NCBI GenBank assembly: GCA_013151555.1
Contig: JAADIA010000007.1
Coordinates: forward strand, 1-19,632
Direction: 5' to 3'
Length of the DNA: 19,632 nucleotides
Origin: Nitrospirota bacterium
Lineage (GTDB): Bacteria > NPL-UPA2 > JAADIA01
Part shown: positions 7,902 to 16,530 of the stretch, one piece after another
Layout of the letters: each line of letters starts with the position of its first letter
Position numbering within the stretch: the stretch's first letter is position 1
Notes under the pieces: generated by a model
What the model saw: only the letters and a program-made list of their open reading frames with translations
Databases searched by the model: none
What the model was told of the DNA's origin: nothing
Program-made: the position numbers and the translations under genes

Positions 7902-9749
7902 ATGTCTTCTAGCCAAGTCAAAACTAAATCTTTAAACCTGTCCGGAATATTGCCTCTTGTTTCCCGTCCGGCTCGTTATATCGGTAACGAGTGGAATAGT
8001 GTGCATAAAGACCATCGGAAAATGAAGGTGCGGGTAGCCTTAGCTTTTCCCGATGTTTACGAGGTGGGAATGTCTCATCTGGGTTTAAAAATCCTTTATC
8101 ACCTCTTGAATACCCGGGAAGAAGTGGTTGCCGAGCGAGTCTATGCTCCCTGGATAGATATGGAGAATTTGATGCGGAGGAAAGGGATTCCTTTGTTTTC
8201 CCTGGAATCGCATTTACCTCTTCAGGAATTTGATATTATTGGTTTTACCTTACCCTATGAGCTTAGCTATACCAACATCCTTAATATGCTCAACCTGGCC
8301 GGCCTGCCGCTTAAGGCTGAAGAAAGAAAAGAAGCCTTTCCCTTGATTCTGGCCGGTGGAATCGGAGCTTTCAGTGCGGAACCGTTAGCCGATTTTATAG
8401 ATGCTTTTGTTCTTGGGGACGGAGAGGAAGTAATAGAAGAAATTGTTGAGGCTTGCAAGGAAGAAAAGGCTGAGCCCGGAAAAAAGACAAAGAAAGAGCT
8501 ATTCCATCGCTTAGCACAAATCGAAGGTGTTTATATTCCTTCCTTGTACCGGGTTAGTTATAAAAAAGACGGAACAATCGAGTCTATTGAACCGAAAGAT
8601 AAAGATGTCCCTTCCCGAATCCGGAAGAGAGTAATAACCGACCTTAATCAAGCTTTTTATCCCTTAGCTCCTCTGGTCCCGTATCTGGATATTGTTCACG
8701 ACCGGATTACTCTGGAGATAATGAGAGGATGTAGTCGTGGGTGTCGTTTCTGCCAGGCAGGAATTCTTTACCGTCCGGTAAGGGAAAGATCTCCGGAGGT
8801 TCTTCTGAAAATAGCAGCGGAGTCTGTTAAGAATACGGGCTATGACGAAATATCCCTTTCTTCCCTGAGCAGCGGCGATTATAGTTGCCTGGAGGAATTG
8901 ATGACGAGACTATGGGAAAAGTTTGATCCCCGGAAAATTTCTCTTTCTTTACCGTCTCTCCATGTAGATAATTTCTCTTTGGAATGGGCAAAAAAGATAG
9001 CCAGGGGAAAGAAACCGGGTTTTACTTTTGCTCCTGAAGTGGGAAGCGAGCATCTCCGACAGACGATTAATAAAAATGTCCGGGAAGAAGATTTGCTTAC
9101 TACCGTTGGCCGTTTATCTCAGGCAGGATGGAGACGAATTAAACTCTACTTTATGATTGGTCTCCCGGGAGAGAGAAAGGAGGACCTGGAAGGGATTGTC
9201 GACTTGGTAGATAGATGTTGCCGGGAGAAGGTGCGTTTGAATTTAAGCCTTTCTTCTTTTGTTCCTAAGGCTCATACTCCTTTCCAATGGGAAGGAATGG
9301 AAAGGCAAGAAGTTCTTGAGGAGAAACAAAAATTTTTACGGGAGCGTTTGAGGAAAAAGAAAGTAAAGCTTAAATGGCACAATGCAGAAATGAGCTTCCT
9401 GGAAGCTGTCTTTGCCCGGGGAGATAGAAGGTTGGGCCAGGTCGTTCTTAAAGCCTGGGAAAAGGGATGCCGATTTGATGGCTGGAAGGAGCATTTTCAA
9501 TTTGGCTATTGGACGAATGCTTTCCGGGAATCGGGTCTGGACCCTTATTTTTATGCTCACCGGAAAAGGGATGATGATGAGATCTTTCCCTGGGAACATC
9601 TGGAGAGTGGGGTGGATAAGAAGTTTTTGCTGGCGGAAAGGAAAAAAGCGGAGGATGGCAAACAAACTTCCGATTGCCGTATTAGATGTGGCAACTGTGG
9701 AATAAGTCAAAAAAGTGCTTGCTGTGCGAGGACATTTATGGTAGTTTGA
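7902..9749 (+). CDS. TIGR03960-type radical SAM protein of unknown function
   Basis: This 615-aa protein matches the TIGR03960 family by pattern. The N-terminal part (residues about 40-190) has VALAFPDVYEVGMSHLGLK, ERVYAPW and the LGDGEE box of B12-binding-like radical SAM proteins. The radical SAM core begins at EIMRGCSRGCRFC with the [4Fe-4S] ligands Cys277, Cys281 and Cys284 (CxxxCxxC). The C-terminus has a short Cys cluster (DCRIRCGNCG) seen at the end of this family. The start is ATG 7902 with GGAG at 7891-7894. In many genomes it is fused to or followed by a TIGR03936 (DUF2344) partner, often near rod-shape and RNase G/E genes. No partner is present here. Its reaction is unknown. Confidence 0.88.
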   Translation: MSSSQVKTKSLNLSGILPLVSRPARYIGNEWNSVHKDHRKMKVRVALAFPDVYEVGMSHLGLKILYHLLNTREEVVAERVYAPWIDMENLMRRKGIPLFSLESHLPLQEFDIIGFTLPYELSYTNILNMLNLAGLPLKAEERKEAFPLILAGGIGAFSAEPLADFIDAFVLGDGEEVIEEIVEACKEEKAEPGKKTKKELFHRLAQIEGVYIPSLYRVSYKKDGTIESIEPKDKDVPSRIRKRVITDLNQAFYPLAPLVPYLDIVHDRITLEIMRGCSRGCRFCQAGILYRPVRERSPEVLLKIAAESVKNTGYDEISLSSLSSGDYSCLEELMTRLWEKFDPRKISLSLPSLHVDNFSLEWAKKIARGKKPGFTFAPEVGSEHLRQTINKNVREEDLLTTVGRLSQAGWRRIKLYFMIGLPGERKEDLEGIVDLVDRCCREKVRLNLSLSSFVPKAHTPFQWEGMERQEVLEEKQKFLRERLRKKKVKLKWHNAEMSFLEAVFARGDRRLGQVVLKAWEKGCRFDGWKEHFQFGYWTNAFRESGLDPYFYAHRKRDDDEIFPWEHLESGVDKKFLLAERKKAEDGKQTSDCRIRCGNCGISQKSACCARTFMVV

Positions 9750-9805
9750 TTAAAAGATGAGGTGTAAAAGATAGTATCCTGTTTTTTGAGAGGAGGTGAG
9801 GATAG

Positions 9806-9976
9806 ATGAGTAATCCCTGTGGTTGTGATCCGGTAGAAGCTTATTGTGTCAAGTGCAAAGCTAAGAAGAATATGTCCAATGCTGAAAAAGTGACTATGAA
9901 AAACGGCCGTTCGGCCATGAAAGGTAAATGTCCCGATTGTGGAACAGGAATGTATAAGATTGTAGGGAAGGGATAG
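9806..9976 (+). CDS. Small DUF5679-like zinc-binding protein
   Basis: This 56-aa reading frame begins at ATG 9806. It encodes two CxxC pairs, YCVKCKAKK near residues 13-21 and CPDCGT near residues 42-47, with VTMKNGRSAMKG between them. That is the layout of DUF5679 proteins, which often have strong sequence conservation but no known role. A further Cys-Gly-Cys lies at residues 5-7. The ribosome site AGGAGGTGA at 9791-9799 is nearly perfectly complementary to the 16S rRNA 3' end and is the strongest in the window, so high translation is expected. It is probably co-transcribed with the radical SAM gene 56 bases upstream. The coding call is firm; the function is unknown. Confidence 0.88.
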   Translation: MSNPCGCDPVEAYCVKCKAKKNMSNAEKVTMKNGRSAMKGKCPDCGTGMYKIVGKG

Positions 9977-10057
9977 ATGCTGTTTCGGGTAAGTTAAAGC
10001 TAACCTGATTACTATCAAGGCATATAAAGTAACTTTTCTAAGGAAGAAGACTATCTC

Positions 10058-10085
10058 TTGATTACCAGGAATAACCATAGATAAT
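10058..10085 (+). promoter_or_regulatory. Possible promoter upstream of the TIM-barrel gene
   Basis: TTGATT at 10058-10063 and GATAAT at 10080-10085 are separated by 16 bases. The match is four of six and five of six to the sigma70 consensus. Transcription would begin almost at the strong hairpin at 10094. The evidence is modest. Confidence 0.3.
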
Positions 10086-10093
10086 AGATAGAT

Positions 10094-10123
10094 AGAGAAG
10101 GGGGAGCTTGCTCCCCCTTCTCT
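10094..10123. repeat. Perfect 13-bp hairpin with CTTG loop
   Basis: AGAGAAGGGGGAG at 10094-10106 is the exact reverse complement of CTCCCCCTTCTCT at 10111-10123, with loop CTTG. The hairpin is very stable, but no T-tract follows on either strand, so it is not a standard intrinsic terminator. Its centre GAGCTTGCTC is shared with the hairpin at 14205-14220, which suggests a dispersed short palindrome. It lies in the 220-base gap (9977-10196), in which I see no gene. Confidence 0.75.
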
Positions 10124-10196
10124 GATTTAGAATTTCGGAACTTCTAATCTGTTTGGGTCTAAGGCAAGGCAGATCAAGATACAGGAGAAATAGATA

Positions 10197-11138
10197 TTGT
10201 CTTTTAATAGCGTTCTGGGAGCAAAACTGGAAGCGGATTTTTATTGTCATCCCGATTGGCAGAAAGTGTTTTCCGGCATTGAGGATCCTTTACAGACGAT
10301 AGCTGATCTGGGTTTAAAGACAGTAGAGTTTTCTCTGAAGGCGGAGTTTGAGGAAAAGGAGGTGCTGTCTCTCCTGGATAGATGTCTTAAACACGACCTG
10401 AAAATAAACCTTCATCCTTATACTAAAGGAGAAAATAACCCGGCTTGTTTCGAGGATAAGAAAGGTAATATTGCCCGGGAAAGGGGACGCTGCTTCCTGG
10501 AAATTTCTCATAAGGTCAGCCGGATTCAGGGGAGAAGAACAGTATTGATTCTTCATGGAGCCTCAACAGCTGAGATTCAAGAATCTCCTTTTAGCAGGAA
10601 AGAGAGAAACTATTTCCTGGAACGGACCAACTGTTTCTTTAAATGGCTGGAAAGATATGCTCAGAGGAAGAATCTGGAGGTCCTGATTGTTTCTGAACTT
10701 CAGATTGCTCCTTCTCCGGAAGAACATTTCTTCCGGATAGGAGATAGCTATCCAGAGGTTTTGGAGACCATCAGGGAGACAGACCTGGGTATTTGCTGGG
10801 ATACCGGCCATGCTTATTTTTCCTATTTGCGCAAGGGAGTTTCTCTTATTCCCTCAGCGGACTTTGTGAAGAAAGTAAAACATGTTCATCTCCATGACGT
10901 ACAAAGGGGAGAGGATCACCAACCGTTGTCTGCCGGGACTATTCCCTTGTCCGGTTATTTAGCACTTCTCAAGAAGTTTGACTTTTCCGGCGATATCACC
11001 CTGGAAATTTCACCCCGGGCTATTGCCTCAGCAGGAAGATTTGAAAAAGTAATGCAGGATTGTTTAAAGAGGGTGGAGGAGACCGCGGGTGTTGAACTCC
11101 CAATATTTAAGCAAAAAAACCCTTATGTCATAGGATAA
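10197..11138 (+). CDS. Xylose isomerase-like TIM barrel protein (sugar phosphate isomerase/epimerase or endonuclease IV-like)
   Basis: This 313-aa protein has the AP_endonuc_2 (PF01261) fold. Candidate metal ligands appear in the usual order: LHPY after the third strand, Glu167 in VSELQ, Asp202 and His205 in CWDTGHA, His229/231/233 in HVHLHD, and Glu270 in ITLEIS near the end. The start is TTG 10197, with AGGAG at 10183-10187, and the next gene begins 21 bases after the stop. The substrate cannot be read from the sequence; the family includes sugar epimerases, inosose dehydratases and AP endonucleases. The CWDTGH motif favours the sugar isomerase branch. Confidence 0.82.
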   Translation: MSFNSVLGAKLEADFYCHPDWQKVFSGIEDPLQTIADLGLKTVEFSLKAEFEEKEVLSLLDRCLKHDLKINLHPYTKGENNPACFEDKKGNIARERGRCFLEISHKVSRIQGRRTVLILHGASTAEIQESPFSRKERNYFLERTNCFFKWLERYAQRKNLEVLIVSELQIAPSPEEHFFRIGDSYPEVLETIRETDLGICWDTGHAYFSYLRKGVSLIPSADFVKKVKHVHLHDVQRGEDHQPLSAGTIPLSGYLALLKKFDFSGDITLEISPRAIASAGRFEKVMQDCLKRVEETAGVELPIFKQKNPYVIG

Positions 11139-11159
11139 AATAGGACCGGGATATAAATA

Positions 11160-12095
11160 ATGCTGAATAAAAGAAAACAGAAGATTGGTTTAGCCTTGGG
11201 AGGTGGAGGAGCACGAGGATTGGCTCATATCGGAGTGCTAAAAGTGTTTCAGGAAGAAAACATCGCGATTAGTATGATTGCCGGAACGAGTATCGGCTCT
11301 TTGATCGGAGGATTCTTTGCGCTTCACCTGGATGCTGAGATCCTTGAAAAAAGAATATTACCTCTTCTTAAAAGACAAGAAGTAGCCGGTTTGGAAAATT
11401 TTTCTCCTCCTTCTTTTACCCCGGGAAAGAAACATTTAACTTTTCCTACCAGAATAGCCTCCTTTCTCAAAGGACTTTACATCTACAATTTGCGTACAGT
11501 TAAGAAATATTTGATAGAAGCTGATGGTATCTATCAGTTAATTGAAGAAATAATCGGAACGTCAAGTTTTGAGCAAACAAAAATTCCTTTTGTGGCAGTA
11601 GCCACGGACCTGGAGAAAGGTGAAGAGGTTATTCTTAATCAGGGACAGATGGCGGAGGCTATCCTGGCCAGTTGTTCTATTCCCGGCATCTTCCCTCCTC
11701 TTAAGCTGAAGGGACGTCTCCTTATGGATGGAGGTATAATTAGTTCTGTTCCCGTAGATATCACTCGTCGTTCGGGGATGGATATGGTGATTGCCGTTAA
11801 TCTGGAGAAGAAAGTTATGGGAAGAGAATTCAAACATGGCCTGGATATTATGTTTCAGGCTGATGATATTAGGGCTCATGAACTTAACCGGCTCAAATTA
11901 ATTGCCGCTGATATAGTTATCGAACCTGACGTTGAGGATGTCAATTGGGCCCAATTTTCCCGGGCTGAAGAGTGTATAATAAAAGGGGAAAAAGCTGCTC
12001 GTGCTGCTCTGCCGGAAATTAGATTTCTTATATCTCAGATGCAGAAAAGACCCCTTGTGAAAAGATTTTTGCCTTTTCTTGACCGGAAAAGATAA
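11160..12095 (+). CDS. Patatin-like phospholipase, NTE/RssA type
   Basis: This 311-aa protein is a serine lipid acyl hydrolase with a Ser-Asp dyad. The oxyanion-hole loop GGGGARG lies at about residues 15-21, the nucleophile elbow G-T-S-I-G carries Ser44, and Asp190 lies in MDGGIISSVPVD, the DG[AG] motif. No signal peptide or membrane helix is evident, so it is probably cytoplasmic or peripheral on the membrane, as in RssA and YchK. The start ATG 11160 lies 21 bases after the preceding gene; the ribosome site is weak. Its likely role is phospholipid turnover; the precise substrate is not visible. Confidence 0.9.
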   Translation: MLNKRKQKIGLALGGGGARGLAHIGVLKVFQEENIAISMIAGTSIGSLIGGFFALHLDAEILEKRILPLLKRQEVAGLENFSPPSFTPGKKHLTFPTRIASFLKGLYIYNLRTVKKYLIEADGIYQLIEEIIGTSSFEQTKIPFVAVATDLEKGEEVILNQGQMAEAILASCSIPGIFPPLKLKGRLLMDGGIISSVPVDITRRSGMDMVIAVNLEKKVMGREFKHGLDIMFQADDIRAHELNRLKLIAADIVIEPDVEDVNWAQFSRAEECIIKGEKAARAALPEIRFLISQMQKRPLVKRFLPFLDRKR

Positions 12096-12107
12096 GCCAC
12101 GGATAAT
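12079..12107 (+). promoter_or_regulatory. Sigma70-type promoter for ligA
   Basis: TTGACC at 12079-12084 and GATAAT at 12102-12107 are each one base from consensus, with the ideal spacing of 17 bases. The -35 box lies inside the last codons of the patatin gene. The start of transcription would be near 12114, about 48 bases before the ligA ATG. Confidence 0.5.
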
Positions 12108-12143
12108 TATAGAAGGAGAAGTGTAAGAGCAAGATACAGATAA

Positions 12144-14189
<2,046 letters not shown>

Positions 14190-14196
14190 CTCTGCG

Positions 14197-14225
14197 TTGT
14201 AGTGGTCGAGCTTGCTCGACATAAT
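14197..14225 (+). promoter_or_regulatory. Weak possible promoter for the structured leader
   Basis: TTGTAG at 14197-14202 and CATAAT at 14220-14225 are 17 bases apart. The -10 box is a good match (five of six) but the -35 box is poor (three of six). The palindrome at 14205-14220 would fill the spacer. If real, transcription would start near 14232, just before the tandem hairpin module. Confidence 0.28.
14205..14220. repeat. Palindrome GTCGAGCTTGCTCGAC
   Basis: GTCGAG and CTCGAC form a six-base-pair stem with loop CTTG. It shares the ten-base centre GAGCTTGCTC with the hairpin at 10094-10123. It lies 16 bases after the ligA stop and has no following T-tract. Confidence 0.65.
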
Positions 14226-14243
14226 AGTACGTATGTTGTAGAT

Positions 14244-14353
14244 GTATCCCGCTTTGGGGGATATGCGAAAATTCTCTACGATAATTTTTTGGCATCTTCT
14301 CTGGTATGGGTTAATTCGCACTTATTGTCCGCCTTGGGTGGGCAATGTGCTCA
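14244..14353 (+). ncRNA. Structured RNA-like module, copy 1
   Basis: This unannotated element has three helices. A helper hairpin pairs GTATCCC 14244-14250 with GGGATAT 14258-14264. Hairpin A pairs GAAAATT 14267-14273 with AATTTTT 14283-14289 around loop CTCTACGAT. Hairpin B follows the box GTTAATTC: GCAC 14318-14321 pairs with GTGC 14347-14350, then a TT bulge, then ten more pairs (14324-14333 with 14337-14346) closed by loop TTG. It ends in GTGCTCA (14347-14353). The strand is assumed from the downstream gene. I know of no named family with these boxes. Confidence 0.6.
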
Positions 14354-14357
14354 CTCA

Positions 14358-14453
14358 CTTGCTTAAACAAGGGGAAATTCTCTGCGATAATTTCCCCTTA
14401 AGCTGCGGAGTTAATTCGCACTTATTACTTAGTTTCACTAAGTAATGTGCTCA
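14358..14453 (+). ncRNA. Structured RNA-like module, copy 2
   Basis: This is the second copy of the module. A short CTTG/CAAG hairpin at 14358-14371 overlaps the base of hairpin A. Hairpin A is a perfect 11-bp stem (14369-14379 with 14389-14399) around loop CTCTGCGAT, which differs from copy 1 in one base. GTTAATTCGCAC recurs at 14410-14421, exactly 100 bases after copy 1. Hairpin B keeps the GCAC/GTGC clamp and TT bulge, but its upper stem is a different sequence (ATTACTTAG with CTAAGTAAT) and still pairs fully. GTGCTCA at 14447-14453 ends six bases before the Shine-Dalgarno of the next gene. Confidence 0.62.
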
Positions 14454-14470
14454 TTAAAAGGAGGGTGGAG

Positions 14471-14824
14471 ATGTATGGTTTATACTTTCCTCAAAACGGA
14501 CAGTCTGCCGGTATTGATAAATCTGCACGAGCAGAAGCCCGGCGGGCAAATGCGGAGAGTCTTTACCTTGAGCATCAAGTAGAGAGGCTTTTGATGATTA
14601 CCGAGGCCTTATGGGAGATGGTGAAAGAGCAACATGAATATACGGATGAGGAGTTGGCAACCCGGGTTCAAAATATTGATTTGCGGGATGGAGTGCTGGA
14701 TGGAAAAGTAGCTGCCAAGAGTAAAGTTGACACTTGCGCATCTTGCAAACGGAAACTCTCCCGCCGGCATACTATATGCATCTATTGTGGAGCCCCTGTA
14801 AAACGAGGGGTTTTTGAAAGGTAA
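14471..14824 (+). CDS. Small conserved protein with C-terminal zinc ribbon
   Basis: This 117-aa soluble protein has an N-terminal helical region rich in Ala, Arg and Glu (residues about 17-65, with ARAEARRANAESLYLEHQVE, probably a coiled coil) and a C-terminal CxxC-x10-CxxC zinc ribbon (CASCKRKLSRRHTICIYCG). I recognise the general layout of helical region, then ALWE, then zinc ribbon from hypothetical proteins in other bacteria, but know no function. The start is ATG 14471, with a perfect AGGAGG at 14459-14464 six bases upstream. An upstream GTG at 14447 in the same frame is part of the structured module and should not be used. The location behind that leader suggests control at RNA level. 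Confidence 0.85.
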   Translation: MYGLYFPQNGQSAGIDKSARAEARRANAESLYLEHQVERLLMITEALWEMVKEQHEYTDEELATRVQNIDLRDGVLDGKVAAKSKVDTCASCKRKLSRRHTICIYCGAPVKRGVFER

Positions 14825-14867
14825 GACACAAAAAAATAGAAGGCACAAAGTGGCAAGGGCACAAAGG
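14825..14867 (+). repeat. Short degenerate direct repeats
   Basis: GGCACAAAG occurs at 14842-14850 and again at 14858-14866, a 16-base spacing. A degraded unit (GACACAAAA) precedes them at 14825. The stretch lies in the 91-base gap before the signal peptidase gene. No pairing partner or coding role is visible. Confidence 0.4.
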
Positions 14868-14930
14868 AGGGAATGAGAGATTAAGAAGGACTGTTTTATT
14901 AACCCCGGATAAGGTGTGCTAAGTTTTCTC

Positions 14931-15431
14931 ATGAGCTTTAGAAGAATAATTAAGAGGATTACGGTAGGAAAGTATCCCCGCCGGACATTTTGGCGCGCGG
15001 GTGTCCTGGCGGTTATCTTCTTTCTTCTGTTTAAGTTTATACTTCTGCCGGTTCGGATAAATGGTAGCAGCATGGAGCCTACTTATCGTAATGGTTCCGT
15101 CAACTTTGTGAATACTCTCCGTTACCGGTTCCGTGAGCCTCGCCGGGGGGATATAGTCGCTATTAGCTTAGCAGGAAGGCGAATTATGCTGCTTAAGAGA
15201 GTTATTGGCTTGCCGGGAGAACGTCTGGCGTTCCGGGAAGGTGCTCTTATCATAAATGGACAGCCGACCCCGGAGCCTTATCTGAAAAGCGATTACAATT
15301 GGAACATGCCTGAAATAAAGATTGACTCGGACGAGTTTTTCGTCGTTGGCGACAATCGGCAAATGCCTCTTGAGGAGCATCTGCACGGACGGGTAAAACG
15401 TCATAAAATTGTGGGAGGACCTTTGTTTTGA
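14931..15431 (+). CDS. lepB: Signal peptidase I-like protein (S26 family), short and variant
   Basis: This 166-aa protein would remove signal peptides at the outer face of the inner membrane by a Ser-Lys dyad. After a basic start there is one membrane helix (about residues 22-41, AGVLAVIFFLLFKFILLPV), then box B GSSMEPTYRNGS with nucleophile Ser47, box C RRGDIVAIS and box D LKRVIGLPGE with general base Lys89. Box E has GDNR, but the usual SxDSR that follows is replaced by QMPLEEHLHGRV. The protein ends soon after KIVGGPLF, with no second domain. I use ATG 14931, with AAGGTG 14 bases upstream; GTG 14916 is an alternative. The stop overlaps the next gene by four bases. Confidence 0.82.
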   Translation: MSFRRIIKRITVGKYPRRTFWRAGVLAVIFFLLFKFILLPVRINGSSMEPTYRNGSVNFVNTLRYRFREPRRGDIVAISLAGRRIMLLKRVIGLPGERLAFREGALIINGQPTPEPYLKSDYNWNMPEIKIDSDEFFVVGDNRQMPLEEHLHGRVKRHKIVGGPLF

Positions 15432-15925
15432 AAAAGATTGTCCCGGCTTTAATCTTACTGCTGGCTGGACTCTTTATCATTATCTTTCTTAGTACCCGGA
15501 ATCGGGATGAACGCCAAATTCGTAAGAGTCTAATCTCCCTGGCATCTATGGTATCTAAATCGGGAAACGAGAATGAGGTTATGGCTCTGGCTAATATCCA
15601 GAAGATAAAAACGCTTTTTACCCGGAATTGTCGAATTGCAGTAGGCGCTCCTATTCCGGAAATCAGGGGACATGATATGCTTATGTCTACTGTCTACCAG
15701 GCTCGGAAAATGGTGAACAAAATTGATGTTGACTTTTATGATATCTCGATTATCATAGGAGATAAGCAGGTAACGGCAAGAACGACAATGACCGTCAAGG
15801 CAACGGGACCTGACTCTCGAGGAGATAAACAGGTAATTGAGGCGCGCGAGATTGAGATGCGTTGGAAGAAGATAGAGAACAGGTGGAAGATAGCTGAGGT
15901 TCAAGTCATTAGGACTCTTCGCTAA
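15428..15925 (+). CDS. Membrane-anchored NTF2/SnoaL-like protein of unknown function
   Basis: This 165-aa protein has an N-terminal membrane anchor (KKIVPALILLLAGLFIIIF, residues 2-20), then a domain with helices followed by a curved sheet (VDFYDISIIIGDKQVTARTT and MRWKKIENRWKIAEVQV), the layout of NTF2-like or DUF4440-like folds. No catalytic residues are evident. It starts at a TTG whose last two bases lie in the stop codon of the signal peptidase gene, with GGAGGA at 15415-15420, so the two are probably translationally coupled and act in the same envelope compartment. The function is unknown; the fold is inferred from pattern only. Confidence 0.75.
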   Translation: MKKIVPALILLLAGLFIIIFLSTRNRDERQIRKSLISLASMVSKSGNENEVMALANIQKIKTLFTRNCRIAVGAPIPEIRGHDMLMSTVYQARKMVNKIDVDFYDISIIIGDKQVTARTTMTVKATGPDSRGDKQVIEAREIEMRWKKIENRWKIAEVQVIRTLR

Positions 15926-15956
15926 GGATAGTCACTTTATGACGGGAGGAAAGATG

Positions 15957-16430
15957 ATGGCTAAGGTATTGGTTATCTACTATTCTCGCACGGGGAATAC
16001 GGAGAAGATGGCTCAACTGGTGGGGGAAGGAGCTAAAAGCGAAGGAGTAGAAGTTGAGGTGAAGAAGGTGGGGGATGTTCAACCGGAAGAATTCCTTGAA
16101 GCGGAGGGAATAGTGCTGGGTTCTCCTACTTATTATGGTTCACCGGCGGCGGAAATCAAATCTCTTCTCGATAAGAGCGTTAAGTTTCATGGACAGTTGG
16201 AAGGAAAAGTAGGCGCGGCTTTCTCTTCCTCTGCTAACATCGGGGGAGGTAATGAAACTACTATTATGGATATCCTTAAGGCTTTTCTCATCCATGGGAT
16301 GATTATTCAGGGAGACTCTCAGGGAGGTCATTACGGTACCGTGGCTATTGGTGCTCCGGATAGCCGCGCGGACTCTCAATGCAAAAGGTTGGGTCAGAGA
16401 GTTGCTCAGTTAGTAAAGAAACTCGGTTAA
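15957..16430 (+). CDS. Flavodoxin-fold protein, WrbA/NAD(P)H:quinone oxidoreductase-like
   Basis: This 157-aa cytoplasmic flavoprotein has the FMN phosphate loop SRTGNTEKMA (residues about 10-19) and the WrbA-like second loop SPTYYGSPAAEIKSLLD, followed by the third FMN-contacting region SSSANIGGGNETT. Its length lies between flavodoxin and WrbA. It may reduce quinones to hydroquinones or carry electrons. The start is ATG 15957, seven bases after GGGAGG; ATG 15954 and 15939 are alternatives in the same frame. The gene is 31 bases after the NTF2-like gene. Confidence 0.88.
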   Translation: MAKVLVIYYSRTGNTEKMAQLVGEGAKSEGVEVEVKKVGDVQPEEFLEAEGIVLGSPTYYGSPAAEIKSLLDKSVKFHGQLEGKVGAAFSSSANIGGGNETTIMDILKAFLIHGMIIQGDSQGGHYGTVAIGAPDSRADSQCKRLGQRVAQLVKKLG

Positions 16431-16530
16431 ATGCGGGTCTCTCAGGAAAAATACGGAATGAAAAAAATCAGATAAGACTAAGCAGACAAACAGGATGAAG
16501 TTATCAGGTTGGAGGAAGTGATCCAGACCA

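Noticed and set aside
7439-7921. 160-codon frame on the minus strand across the end of the GH16 gene
   Set aside because: It mirrors the coding frame of the CBM6 domain and runs into the start of the next gene. The translation has no recognisable features.
14190-14198. CTCTGCGTT as a third, degenerate copy of the hairpin A loop
   Set aside because: The flanking bases do not form a stem and the other boxes are absent at the expected distance.
14242-14445. Open reading frame of 67 codons in the leader before the zinc-ribbon gene
   Set aside because: It crosses both copies of the structured module, has no ribosome site, and its repeats at protein level simply reflect the tandem DNA copies in different frames.
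14310-14453. Integron attC site
   Set aside because: GTTAATT does not fit the R' consensus GTTRRRY, no matching RYYYAAC box is present, and there is no cassette arrangement or integrase nearby.
14447-14470. GTG start for the zinc-ribbon gene
   Set aside because: The GTG is part of the conserved GTGCTCA box, and the Shine-Dalgarno at 14459-14464 would lie after it. ATG 14471 is better.
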